From Gnetum montanum (taxonomy: Eukaryota > Streptophyta > Gnetopsida > Gnetales > Gnetaceae), in contig MNCI01008651.1 of assembly GCA_015680685.1 (NCBI GenBank), forward strand, positions 788,209 to 830,906: 42,698 bases of DNA, read 5' to 3'. Within the stretch, counting starts at the first letter, position 1, and every line of letters starts with the position of its first letter. Under the pieces are notes generated by a model. The model saw only the letters and a list, made by a program, of their open reading frames with translations. It was not told the DNA's origin and searched no databases. The translations under genes and the position numbers were made by a program. Below are positions 11,730 through 22,850 of this stretch, one piece after another.

Positions 11730-12186
11730 TAATTGGAGTTTCTTTGAGCTTTTGCTTTAAGTGCTAGAATGATTGTTCACATTCCTTGGTCCATTCAAAG
11801 ACTGCATCTTTCTTTATGATCTCTATCGTGATTTGGTGATTTTAGAGAAATTTTCTATGAAGTGCTTGTAGTAACCAGTATGGCCAAAGAATGACCTCAC
11901 ATATTTTATAGTTTAAGGTTTCCTGGTTATTCCTTGGATGACCCTTACTTTTTCAGGATTCACCTCAATCCCCTTTTATAAAATTTGATGCCCTAAGATA
12001 ATGCCATCTTGGACTATCAAGTGGTTCTTCTACCAATTAAGTTTTAGGTTTGTTTCCACACATTGTTTTAACACCTGCTCAAGATGGTCTAATGCTTGTT
12101 TAAAATCAATATCAGAGGTGGAGAGATTATCCATGAAAACTTCCATACCACTACCAATTTGCTTCTAGAAGATGCTTTTGAACTTT
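11730..12186 (-). pseudogene. Reverse transcriptase C-terminal relic of element C
   Basis: Matches the palm/thumb part of A's RT (22850-23330). The active site on the minus strand reads GMEVFMDNLS (codons within 12126-12137), so the second catalytic aspartate of the usual FMDD is Asn. The thumb block GYY..F corresponds to about 11850-11890. Homology ends at about 12186, so fingers and N-terminal palm are missing. Confidence 0.6.
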
Positions 12187-12999
12187 CATTTCCAAAACTT
12201 CCTTTGCTAATTTAGCTTCCTCTCAATCATTGGAGCATCTTCATTTGGCTTGTAGTCCTCATACTAACTCATTAGAACTAGTGCAAGGACAATATGATAC
12301 AACTACTAGACCTACTAACTCATTAGAACTAGTGCAAGGAAAATATGATACAACTCTCTTCCTCACAAAAACAATGCCTCCTAATCCTACATAAAAGCTA
12401 ATAAGCATCATCACTCTAAAACAAAACATAAAAGTTTAACATGACACTATGGAGAGAGAGAAAATTTCATGCATTACTTATAATAATAAAGAATGCAATT
12501 GTGAGCTGAAAGTTTAAAATGTTAAAGAAATACTTATACTAGTTCACAATGAACTTAAGGAAAAAGTATTTATGTTAAAACATGTTTACACAATTTCCAC
12601 AAAACCAAAAGATATCTAGTGACTAGAAAATGAGAATACCAAATTATCCAAAATATGCATGAAAATATTCAACCTACTTCTTAGCTCTTTTCCTAAGAAA
12701 AAGAATCAAATAGAAACTTAGGAAAGAACATCTTTCATACTAACTATACACTAGAAAACATTCTTGAACAAGAAAACTCAAGATCCAAAATAGAAAATTA
12801 CAAACAAAAAAAAAACATATCTAGACCCTCTAAAAAGAAAAAATCTTCTAGTCTAGATAAATATATGTCTTCAAATGATCAAAACCTAATTATCATTAAT
12901 GTTAAATGGGCTAATAAGCAAAAACATAATCACTTAGATGAAAAATAGAAAACTTATGATATATAAACAAAGGAATATGTGGTTCATTTTTTGAATGCT
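12187..12999. other. Unclassified AT-rich segment at the C/B junction
   Basis: No match to any other part of the window was seen. It lies where C's 5' half and B's pol should be. Contains a tandem duplication (next entry). Possibly filler DNA or a piece of an unrelated element. Confidence 0.35.
12262..12355. repeat. Tandem duplication, period 51 bp
   Basis: TACTAACTCATTAGAACTAG starts at 12262 and again at 12313, with matching sequence for about 43 bp (one C/A difference noticed). The period is a multiple of three. Confidence 0.75.
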
Positions 13000-15305
13000 T
13001 ACCCATGAGTTTAGTCATAGGGAAGGTGGCCCACCTTGAATCAAGAACTAATAAGTATATTTTTATTTTTTGGTTTTATAATTTTTTATAATTCTTTTAT
13101 TCTTGACATTTTCCTATTCTTCAAATTTTTCTAATTCTCAATGCATTTTTCATCTCTTGGTATTTTTTTATCATTTTCTATTTTCTTGAGTCATTTACTT
13201 TATGCTTTGTCGATATTTACTATGTTCATGTTAATAATGATTGCCAGTTATGATGCAGAAATAAACACTATATATTGGGATTTTATCCTATACTATTAAG
13301 ACAACTAGATAAATAATTGCATAAAATAGTGAAACCACACTATCCATTCCTTTAGTTTCTATAAATAAGAGATCTTTACCATAAAAGCAATATGATTCTT
13401 CTTACATGAAACTAAAATTAATTCATGATCATCATGCCTTAAAGAAAAAAGAGAAGGACGATGGGGAAATGAAAAAAAGAGTAAATTTAAGGGGACTTAC
13501 TAATTCTTTGCACTTCCTCTATGGGTCTTACTACTCCATGTATTTATGGCATTGTTCATGTTTTAATTTTGATGAAAGCATGTTCTTGAATATGTGTTTC
13601 CTTACCATATTACTAGAAAGACATGTTATCCATGGTTGAAGGTAGTCCTCTAGTAAGGAAAGCACATTCACCAATTAATTAATTTACAAAAGAAAACTAA
13701 TTTCTAGGATACCACTAGAAAGACATGTTACATATGCCTAAAGACACCCCTCTAACTAATGACCAAGCTTTCTAAAATTTTTTTAACATTTCAATAATTA
13801 ATTAATCAAAACTACTCCCTTGTTTTCTTTTGTTGAGTAGTAATATTTTCATGTGGTTGTGTTGGTCTCATGGTTGTAAGTCCAAGATGATGCAATGCAT
13901 TTTCACTAGTAAAGGTATGAACTTGGTATGAAACCTAGATAAATAGGTATTATGATCATCTTAATCATAATTAACTTAATGAAGTACTACAAACATGGTA
14001 AAGTATCTCATGTCCTGATCTTTGTAATTCCTTCTTGTTTCATTATTCCCCTCACTATTACATATAATTATGTACCTAATGGTTTTGCATAGTATAGTGC
14101 AAGATTCCAAACAAGGTGGTTGTGTGTTGTTTTGAACAAAGAAATGATCCACATTTAACTTCTAGGATACTCACAGACATCTATAGAAGTTGTTATGCAA
14201 GGAAATTATGGTAGGAACCTACTTTAGGAAGGACCTACTTGCATGACTTTTGTTGATCATGGCTCCAACCCAATCTCACATCTTCAAGGATATCATTGGC
14301 AACTTCTCTAATTTTATGAATGATTTTGAAACTACTTCTCATTAATTTCATTAATTTTTAATGCTTTTATATTGAAATTTTCTCAAAATTTAATATTTCT
14401 TGACCATTTTGAAACCTCATAATTTTCAATATTATGATGCATTTGTAATATCTTGGGAAGTAGACATTTAATTTTAGTCATTTGAAAACTTGTGACCTCC
14501 CAAAGTTAAGCTCATTTATCATGGGGTCCAAGGATGTAATTTAAATTTTTTTTCTAACACCTCAATTTGAACATTAAGGTAACTAATATTTAAAATAATT
14601 AATGAAAATGAATTAAAAACTTAATGATTTTTAGTTACCCTAGAATATTAGGAATGTTAGTTCATAACCACCTTGATCCTAAATGCTGCTTTTTTTTTTT
14701 TTCAAATTTTGAGCTAATCAAGGATTCAAAAAGGGTTTAATATCATGGAAAAATTGCTAAAAGTAATGCCAATCCTTTGGTGATTGTCAAAACTAATGTT
14801 GATCCTTTGGTAATTGTAGATGATGCCTAAATGAATGCCTAAGATTGAAGGTCTTTTACAAAGTAAGGAAAAGAGGCCAAAAGGACACAAAAGGACATGC
14901 TCATGGATAGGTAGTTGATATACAAATGAAGACTCAAGTATCACATGTTTGCTACCTAGAAATCCATGGATCAACAAAGAAAAATTTTAGTCCATCCTTC
15001 ATAAGGTTTGCATGCAAGAGAAGCGCTAACATAATAGCTAAGGCTAGAAGAACCACCATTCCTAAGAATATCATGAAGAGTCATCATTAGTAGATTTTTG
15101 AAGAATTTTGTAATTTTGTAAACTTTGATATCTATCTAGTCCTTTTGTGATTTTGCAATACATTCATTTAAATCAAATTTTTAAAGGTAACATTCAATTT
15201 TTGTAATGTTAGTTAATCTAGTCTTGGTCACCCTCAGTTTTTGTAATAGAATTTCATCCATTTTATACAACTCAAGGATGAGTTTTTGGTAAGTTGTGGG
15301 AGATA
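13000..15305 (+). other. 3' noncoding region and polypurine tract of B
   Basis: Plus-strand counterpart of D 37809-39960 (reverse complement). It contains two copies of the AGAAAGACATGTTA block (13618-13631 and 13726-13739), a decayed third PPT motif (about 13013-13030), a second one (TCATGGGGTCC, 14519-14529) and the terminal tract TTGTGGGAGATA ending at 15305, just before the 3' LTR. No convincing gene; short frames here are in unrelated phases. Confidence 0.55.
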
Positions 15306-16224
15306 TGATGAAGCAGTATTTATTAAATGTATCAGTCATTTGTGATGTTGCAGATGCTACGTTACATCTACTACATCACATCTTATTTTCTTAATTAGTT
15401 GCTACATTACATTTGCTACATCGTAGTTATGTCAATGCAGTTAAATGCATTAATGCTCCCCTAGGGATGCATCTCCATCAATGCATATGCATCAACACAA
15501 GGGTAATAAATGCCTATAAATATGCAAGCATCAGCCTCATATTATGCATCATTTTGATTAATTTTGTAGCCAAAATCTTGCAATTTTCTTCTATAATTTT
15601 AGCAAATAGCTAGTGAGTACCCATAGTGTGAATTTAAGTTTATTATACAACATCTTATTCAAGTAGCATTTTACCTAGACATATTTCATGAACAATAATA
15701 ATATCGAGATTTATTCATATTCATTGCAACACTTTAACTTAGAATATATTTACTTTCAATATAATCTACTTCCTGAGTACTTAGTTAATACTTATATTTT
15801 TATGCATATTAATTAATTGGCAGAATAAGCATTATTTCTTGGTTCGCCCAATAGCATAGTGTTTGGTAATCCCAATAGTAAGTACGTGAATTCAAGACAT
15901 GTATAGTAAGCTAGGAACATACACTCATCACCCTTAGGCTAGCTTAGGATTTATCTATTTGTTATTAATTAGATGAAATAACTAATTTCTATATTATTAT
16001 TTAGTTTAGTTTAAGGTCCCAACAACATCATAATCATATGTTTGACTTTGAACTAAACTATACATGATGAAGCCACCACTAGTCCAAGTGAGAAGACAAT
16101 GATCCACAATTAATGATTAATGATCTAGATACCAACTTAATACCATCCATAGAACTTGACTATATTGAGCATGAACATTTGTGATCTATATGGTTGGGTG
16201 TAGGGTCTACTTTATCATTCATCA
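15306..16224 (+). repeat. 3' LTR of element B
   Basis: Begins TGATGAAG, ends ATTCATCA; partner of 2089-3055. TATA box CTATAAATAT at 15514-15523. U3 has GTTGCTACAT, TGCTACATC and GATGCAT-type repeats upstream of it. Followed by ATAAG, the right target duplication. Confidence 0.8.
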
Positions 16225-16722
16225 ATAAGGGTTCATCATCCTCAAATGTGTCATAGTTAAAATATTTATCTCTATTTGCTCGATCATGGTGATCTTGTTT
16301 GTGCTTCCTTTGGTGCCTTCTATCCTAACTTTAGACTTTGCTTCTATCCCTATCTTGATCCCTACAAGAATTTCTATCATGGTTTCTCTTGTTGTGATCA
16401 TATTAATTCCTCTTGTGATGATCACAAGGTGTTTTGCTTTGATTCCTTGATGGAGCTTTATCTTCCTATCTACATTCATCTTCAGGAAAACTAGACAATG
16501 AAGATAAAGAAAAATAGGGTGAATTGAAAAAACTACCATGGCTTCTGTATTTCTTCCAATGGTTCCTTAGTTCGTCTCTTGTTTTATTGAAGGTATTAGG
16601 CCCTAAGGCCCTTCATGTTCTATAACTTACTTCAATTCCTTCTAGACTATTTACTAAAGTTGAATTTAGTCTTTGATATGTGGGATCTTTAATGTAGGAG
16701 ATAGGAGGATGAGAGGTAGATC
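16225..16722 (-). pseudogene. Gag middle part of element F
   Basis: Continues F's gag from 2088 across B. Minus-strand reading gives DPTYQRLNSTLVNSLEG, then a stretch ending KKYRSHGS, a Ser-rich run with SLSSLSSFPEDE, and an Arg/Asp/Lys-rich SR-like tract. This aligns with D's DPYYTQRLHSTRVDNPRG ... NYRSHGDS. One reading frame holds for much of it despite stops. Confidence 0.65.
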
Positions 16723-17772
16723 GACAATGATTAAAGCATCCAAACCAATATTATTTGTCCTATCCTTTAGATTTAAATATTGTAGGTAATGCATCCTTAC
16801 CTGTATCATGTGCATAATTGAACTTCATAATGATATCTTACCTAGCCTAAGCCTTCATTAGCTATGATATTAATAGTGTGTAATGCATGTTAATGTTGAT
16901 GGGGTTGAAGTTTAGAATTAAAACTCATGCTTTATTTTATCATAAGGTAAAGGAAGAAGATGAAATGTATTCAAAAATTTTAATTTATGAATTGATGAGT
17001 GGATGTACTTATTTATGACTCCAATTGACAAGTTTTAAATTTTTTTCCATCACTTCTTTTAGTGAGGATTATCTCTTTATTATTTTCTAGCATGGCCCCA
17101 ATATTTTTCTATAAATATGAAGTCCATATAATGTTGTAATACTTAAAAATTAATAAATAAATATTGTGGATGGATTTTTTTGCTCTCATTTCATTTTATC
17201 TTCTCTCATTTAGTCTCCTTCAAATTCACAATCATTGTTAATATTAGCATCATAAGTTTCATCTCATCTTTAGCTTTATTAGTCAACAATTATTTTAACA
17301 CTTGTTCACCATCATCTATTCATTAAGAGACTAAAGAATTTTAATTAATAGTATCATCATCTATACTCCCTATTTCCAATCTTCCTATATAAAAATATTA
17401 ACAGTCATTTATCAATTAAACTATTGAAATTAAACTTAAATTCACATAAGTCTATTTAAGTCATTGTCTTAGGTTTTGTAGCTATCCTTTACAACTTCAA
17501 AAATTTAACTCATTCAAATTCAACTTCAAAGTTCAATCATATTCAATTTTTATTACTTGGCATAACCTAAGCACAACTCATGGTATCACTAAATTCAATG
17601 CCATGACTTCTAGTTAAATCATGATATTCCAAAAGTTCAAAATTTTCTCAATTTCAAAGCTGAACTTGAAATATCATCATCATTAGATCATACCTTCATC
17701 TTCAATAGGCTAATATGGTTTAGATAGACATGTTTTTTTGTAACACTATTACCTTCATAGCTATGGTCAAGA
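16723..17772. mobile_element. Insert J: unclassified insertion in F's gag
   Basis: F's gag protein reads on both sides of this AT-rich block, but nothing inside matches gag. Both edges carry GTAGATC (16716-16722 and 17773-17779), a possible 7-bp target duplication. It contains TTCTATAAATATGAAG near 17108, which would serve as a plus-strand TATA box, so a solo LTR or small nonautonomous element is possible. No clear terminal repeats were found. Confidence 0.4.
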
Positions 17773-18035
17773 GTAGATCTTAGGAGAGGAGCTTGAAGCA
17801 TTGATGGAGTTGATAGATTGGGTAGCAACACAATATTGCTTTGTAGGTTCCTTCACCTAAGCTATTCATCTTTGTAAAAGAGGAAGGTGAAACTAGAATA
17901 TTGAGGATTTGAATGAACATATGAGACCCTCGCTTACAACAATCCACTCTAATTCTCTTCAATGCAAATACTATTATCATCCTCGTGAGTGTTCTCATTG
18001 CATGATGAGCTATCAATCTTGTATGAAGAAGCCAT
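17773..18035 (-). pseudogene. Gag N-terminus of element F
   Basis: Start codon at 18035 (minus), about 115 bases after the PBS: MASSYKIDSSSCNENTHED. Later the sequence NIVLLPNLSTPSML matches NIVLPPDRSVPSML of A's gag. Stops occur after codon 25 and beyond. The same N-terminal extension is present in A but not seen in B or D. Confidence 0.55.
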
Positions 18036-18150
18036 GTTCTAGTTAATAATGTATGTAAAAGAATTAATATATTAAATTTCTCTAAAAGATAAGTCACTAA
18101 TATCTTTACAGTGATCATTTATGATATAATTGATCTAGATCACTAGCACA

Positions 18151-18169
18151 ATACCTAGCAATAGTACCA
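18151..18169 (-). other. Primer-binding site of element F
   Basis: Plus strand ATACCTAGCAATAGTACCA, a decayed tRNA-Asp 3' end sequence (ATCCCCGGCAACGGCGCCA), one base from the LTR start at 18171. Confidence 0.6.
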
Positions 18170-18170
18170 A

Positions 18171-18312
18171 TAATGAGTAGTGAGTATTCCCAACATGCAA
18201 TCATATGATCTATAAGAATCATGATAGATTGTGTGTAATCTATGGATGGGACTAGTGTGGTATCTAGATCACAAAGGATTGATTTTAGGCTATTATCTTC
18301 ATATTTAGACTA
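18171..18312 (-). repeat. 5' LTR of element F, left part
   Basis: Begins TAATGAGT next to the PBS and matches the LTR starts at 42386 and 33912. Interrupted by element A; continues at 28197. The join ...TTAGACTA | GTATTAG... aligns with TTGGACTAGTGGTAA in D's 5' LTR. Confidence 0.75.
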
Positions 18313-19042
18313 TGATGAGTCGCGAGGTACCCCTACACCCAACCATATGAATACGAGCATTCATGCACGATTCGGTCAAACTCCAAAGATTAAGTGCTTA
18401 TGCGCTTACACAGAACAAGGATGGGTTATGTAATTGTTGTCTTCCCAAGCTTACTTATAAGGCACAATTATATGGTTAAGTAATCTTAAGGTATATTATT
18501 TTTTATGCTTTTTATGTTTTATGTTCCTGGTGCTTAAAGTGGAGAAATGAAATAATTTAATAACTAATTTTATTTAACTAGTTAACTATTCTTTAACTAG
18601 TCCTAACACTAGCATTAGTTCCCACTTGTTGGACACATCTTGAATTAGTGTAACACTACTAGGATTACCAAATGCTAGTTCTTACTAGGTTACCAAGTGT
18701 TCCACGTCTACTCGAAGTGGTCATATTGAGTGTGCTAATTCGTTGACAATTAACAAGGCAATAGAAATAACATTAATTAACTAATGAGAGTAGCAAATAA
18801 TAGCAAATAACATTTAAATGAAATAATTAAGCTATTCTAAATGTTGCAAGGTTTATCACAAAGTTCTTCGTTATTTCTAACACAAGGTGTGCTTAGGTAC
18901 ACAATGCTCAAATAAAGATCCGTTCACTTTATGACTCCTACTACAGGCACTCAAAAATAATTCTAACTCTAGGAAGGAAAAACTACAAGAGTTCGGCTAA
19001 GGGACTAAGAAACTAACTGTGAAACCAAGTGCCCCTGTCTCT

Positions 19043-19052
19043 TATTTATAGG
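19043..19052 (-). promoter_or_regulatory. TATA box in the 3' LTR of A
   Basis: The minus strand reads CCTATAAATA about 95 bp from the LTR start. In the 5' LTR the same site (28088-28097) reads CCTATAAACA. Confidence 0.6.
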
Positions 19053-19068
19053 TGATGAGACAAGTTTC

Positions 19069-19139
19069 GATATCGCATGTTCGATATCGCTTTGGCATCT
19101 CTAATATTGCGTATCTGATATCGAGGGTCCGATATCAGG
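19069..19139 (-). repeat. GATATC repeat array in U3 of A
   Basis: GATATC cores start at 19070, 19083, 19117 and 19131, with a degenerate copy near 19102. Several extend to CGATATCG palindromes. Spacing is 13-19 bp. The array lies between the LTR end and the TATA box, where enhancer elements are expected. The 5' LTR has the same array with different decayed members (28112-28182). Confidence 0.8.
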
Positions 19140-19147
19140 ACTCATCA

Positions 19148-19158
19148 CACCCCCACAA
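19148..19158 (-). other. Polypurine tract of A
   Basis: The minus strand reads TTGTGGGGGTG immediately before the 3' LTR, the expected primer for plus-strand DNA synthesis. D has the same tract at its 3' LTR (37809-37818). Confidence 0.8.
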
Positions 19159-21253
19159 CTAAATGAAAACTTGTCCTCGAATTCCTTACAAAATATTGGG
19201 AAGGTATGGGATTATTGACTGAATGACAACTGACGATGACATGGAATTACAGACTCAAAGTGCCCGGTGAACAGATCGACAAACATATTACAGCATTGGT
19301 GTTTAAAACCATTGTGGTGAACATTGTACATAGATGAAATCCAGATCCTCAATTGATAGCTTGAAGAGAGAGAGAAAAGAAAATGAGGCATGTTGCTACT
19401 GATGTCAAAAATGTGCACACCGTTGTTCATCCATGGCCACATGATCAAGCTTGTTCCATGCGTAAATGATTTTTTCTCCAGTTCATCCTAAGTGCTCCCT
19501 TCTATTCTAGTCCATTGTTCATGTGATTGCCATTTTCACACACAACACAATCATAAATTAGCAAGGATAGATAAGATATAATGTAATTGATAACTTGTCT
19601 TAATATGAAGCACCTTGGCTAGGTTGTGGGTATGGCAGATACTGGGTTAGAGGTTTGTAACTGATAACTACCCAAGGTGTAGGGGTGAGATAAGTAATGA
19701 AATGGAAAAATTTGCGATAAGCCCCCACGACTAAGAGTGAACCTCCAGTAGCAATAGGGTGGGAAATGAAAGAACAAGAAAGATGAAAGAAATAACAATG
19801 GTGAAGCCAATAAAACAAAAAACAAAAATGGATGTCATGGATGGGGTGAAACGAGAAAGAGTTGATTGCAAGAAATGTTTAAGGGAAAAAAAACTTAACA
19901 ATTATACCAAAAAGGAATACTAGTGGGTCCTTCTCAAAGCAGGCTTGTGCCATTTATGCCCTGACAAATCCACAAACCAAAGAGTCCGTAGGCTCTAGGA
20001 ATGTCATATGGAAATAATGGTTAAGAACTTACCCACAAGAATTTACCAAAGAATAAAAATGTGTCAACCAGGGTATAAATTAATCATAAAATTGGAAATG
20101 AGGTGGAATATGGAAAGCAATACAGAAAGAGAAAATGGAATGGAATGGAATCCCAAAATTAAGGTTGTGGAAAGTCCCTTGTGTAGTATGTGATTAAGGT
20201 GAATTAATAAAATTTGGCCCAAATCCAAATTAAAACTAACCACATCTAGTGACCTTGCATCAACACACTTGACCAACCCATCCTCCGAAAGCAACAAGAA
20301 TGCACCCACAAAGCCACCACCATTCCAACAAGAGAAAGATAGAGAAGCAGGAAGCGAGAAAGGGCCTTAGTTAGAGGGAACCTTCAGGCATGGGTAACAT
20401 GTCTTTCTAGTGCCATAACCAGTGCTTGTAGCCTATGTTTATTTATTATGTCTAAGGGGTGTACTTTGAATTCCCACAAGTTGTTTGTTTTGTTTTGTTT
20501 TGTTTTTTTAAGTAAGAACCACACCATGCAAAGACTTATTCAATTTAGTTAACTTCCTAATGTTTGGTCAATAGTAGAATGGTGGAAAACCTATGAAAAA
20601 CATCCAATTACTCAAGAGAATAGCCAACAGAAATGCCTCAAATCCCATTGAAGTCACACCCTTTTTAATCCATTTGAATCTTTCCTTGGTTTGAAGAATA
20701 CCAAGCCACCAATTCATTAATAAGTTTTCTTAGAAAAAGGAACAGTACATTTCCAAAAATAAAGGGAGACCATAGAGTTGTATGGATGAATGGATGATGT
20801 GGACTCATTGCCTGCTTTATCAAAAGAACCCATATCTTAGCATCAACATTAAAAGTCAAAGGAAAAAACCAAACATTAGCAATCAACATCATTATAGTAC
20901 AATCCACCATCATGAGCACTTATTATATGAGGAGTGAGAGTAATTCAAATAAAATGTAATAGAGAAAGAAATAGTAAAAATGTTAATAATGGTGTAAAAC
21001 AAAAACAAGTACATATGAAAAATGTGTTAAAAAAAAAGACAAAAGAAACTGAGGGCATAGAATGACTAGCATTGGTGACCATCTCCCCCACAACTGAGTG
21101 AGAAGGAGGAGATCCGAAATGATGAGCAATGTTGTCCATTAACGGAGGTAGTGCTAGTACTGGTTGTTTTAGGCTCATGGAAAGGTTTAGTTTGTTGGAT
21201 GTTGACCAATAAGTTCTTATCTGGGCTTTCAAGTTTATAGATCATCATGGCCC
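19159..21253 (-). other. 3' noncoding region of A
   Basis: About 2.1 kb between integrase and the PPT with no credible gene. It holds two further PPT-like motifs (19718-19731 and 21081-21094) and the conserved block at about 20365-20435. Homologous regions exist in B, C and D. In C the ORF-X gene is inserted in the equivalent of the left part. Confidence 0.6.
20365..20435. other. Conserved noncoding block (GGCATGGGTAACATGTCTTT)
   Basis: This block, with its neighbours TTAGTTAGAGG and ATAACCAGTGCTTGTAG, is found with few changes at 9138-9209 (C) and 39237-39309 (D), and twice as reverse complement in B (13611-13650, 13713-13760). It is better kept than the sequence around it. Confidence 0.6.
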
Positions 21254-22304
21254 CTAAAGGAAAAGTTTCATGAATGATGTAAGGTCCTTCCCAAACATTT
21301 GAAATTTAGTTTGTTGTGGCACATGTGCAGGATTCCAATAGAGAACCTTATTTCCTAGTTGGTATGTAACTTTCCTAATTTTTAGGTCATAATGTTGCTT
21401 GTTGAAGGCCTTGTGCAATTCTTTGGATAATAGGGCAGCTAATCGATTTTCATCTAGCAAGTTAAGGTTCATTAATCGCTTTTTTTGTGCTAGACTAAGG
21501 TCAAGGTTAAGGTCACATGTTGTAGATAGTGTACAAAGCTTAGCTTAGATAGGGAGTGCTGGCAGTTTACCGTACACTAACTTATAGGGAGAATAGCCTA
21601 TAGGGAGTTTCCATGTGGAGCGGTATGGCCAAAAAGCATCATTCAATTTGGCTTTCCAGTCCCACCTATATTTGCTAATGGTTCATGTCAATATTTTTGT
21701 GATCTCCCTATTAGTGACCTCAGCTTAACCATTCGCTTGAGGATTATATGGTGTAGTCAGCTTATGCTTAACTCCTAAGCATTGCATTAATTTTTGAAAG
21801 GTCACACCTATAAAATGTGTACCATTATTGAAAATAAGTGCACGAGGCATGCCAAACCTGTTTATGATTTATTGTTGAACAAATTGTGTAGTGGTAGATG
21901 ATGTATAGTCAGTAACAATGACTACTTCTACCCACTTTGTAAAATAATCAACAACAATAACAATGTAGGCTTTTCCATTGGACATTGGTGTGATAGGCCC
22001 CATAAAATCAATACCCCATATGTTAAAGGGTTCTAAAGGTTGAATCCATTTTTTTGCATCCTCCATTCTAGTAGTCATTCCCCCAATGTGTTGTTAGCAC
22101 TCACAAGATTGGACGAAATGATGAGCATCTCGAAAACAATGTAGGCCAATAATATCCTGCAAGCAAGATTTTAATGGCTATTCGTCTCCCAGCGTAATGA
22201 CCCACAAAGGCCCTCATGAGCATCTTGGATAACTCACAATTGATCCACATCGGGAACACACCATCGGACCAAGTCATCAGAACATACCTTATAAAGGTAT
22301 CCAT
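21254..22304 (-). pseudogene. Integrase of element A
   Basis: From 22304 leftward: zinc-binding domain with RDAHHFVQSCEC (about 22090-22130), catalytic core with WGIDFMGPITPMSNGKAYI (first Asp present, about 21990-22015), IFNNGTHF (about 21815-21835; the usual second Asp position reads Asn), and PQANG*AEVTNREI near 21710-21755 with the catalytic Glu present. The C-terminal part (21254-21472) includes LNLLDENRLAALLSKEL and the LGNKVLYWN strand. Integrase inserts cDNA. Stops and frameshifts break it. Confidence 0.8.
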
Positions 22305-22338
22305 TGATTTCCATAAAATATTTGGCTCGGTGAAGAAA

Positions 22339-22850
22339 CTATTGTTTCTTTTTAATATCTAGCCCTTGTGGTGTTTCTTGTATGAGAAGATAGGTAAGAA
22401 TGCTACTATACCAATTTGTATCTATGGTTAATTGATTTTTTATTACACCTGCAAAGAGGAGTTCATCAGGGAAGTGGTCAAAAATTGGATATTCATCCTC
22501 TTTGTTGTCCCATTGCAACCAAGATAAATGATCAGCAACAACATTCTTGGTGCCTTTATGGTCGATCATTATATGATCAAACTCTTGCAAGATCATGAGC
22601 CATCGTATGATGCGAGGGATCACCATTGGTTTATTCATTAGGAACCGTATTGCACTATGATCCATGTGTACAAATATCTTATAGCCCAATACATAGTGCC
22701 TAAATTTTTCTAGTGTAAACACCACAGCCATTAACTCTTTTTTGTTGTGGTGTAGTTGAGTTATAGGGATGTTTCTGGTCATCTAACTATGTAAGTACGA
22801 CTCCTAAAGAAAAATTAGATGTGTCAGTCATTCTATGGAATGGTTTGGAC
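22339..22850 (-). pseudogene. RNase H of element A
   Basis: An open stretch of 147 codons (22339-22782) shows the plant gypsy RNase H pattern: NKKELMAVVFTLEKFRHYVL, then FVHMDHSAIRFL with the catalytic Asp, RWLMILQEFD, and GTKNVVADHLSWL at the end, leading toward integrase. Degrades RNA in RNA-DNA hybrids in the particle. One of the best preserved pieces in the window, though its upstream join to RT contains stops. Confidence 0.85.

Larger units (their letters stand above)
3933..12186 (-). mobile_element. Truncated gypsy element C (minus), nested in B
   Basis: Left end is a 3' LTR (3933-4832). Going right (toward the element's 5' end) come a polypurine tract, ORF-X, an LTR-like promoter segment, the family 3' noncoding region, integrase, RNase H and the RT palm. 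Homology to A stops at about 12186, just past the RT active site, so the RT fingers, protease, gag and 5' LTR are missing. The 3928-3932 flank is GGTGT. No matching right flank exists because the right end was lost. Confidence 0.65.
2089..16224 (+). mobile_element. Gypsy LTR retrotransposon B (plus strand), disrupted by C
   Basis: Two direct LTR copies (2089-3055 and 15306-16224) begin TGATGAAG and flank a PBS, a gag remnant, foreign DNA (element C and about 0.8 kb of unclassified sequence), the element's 3' noncoding region and a polypurine tract. The flanks are ACAAG (2084-2088) and ATAAG (16225-16229), a 5-bp target duplication with one C/T change. The host gag of F reads across the two flanks. 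B's own pol is missing, lost when or after C inserted. Confidence 0.75.
18313..19147 (-). repeat. 3' LTR of element A
   Basis: 835 bp, same length as its partner at 27357-28191. Starts TGATGAGT and ends ACTCATCA. On the minus strand U3 comes first (19147 down to about 19053), then a TATA box, then the transcribed part. Confidence 0.9.
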
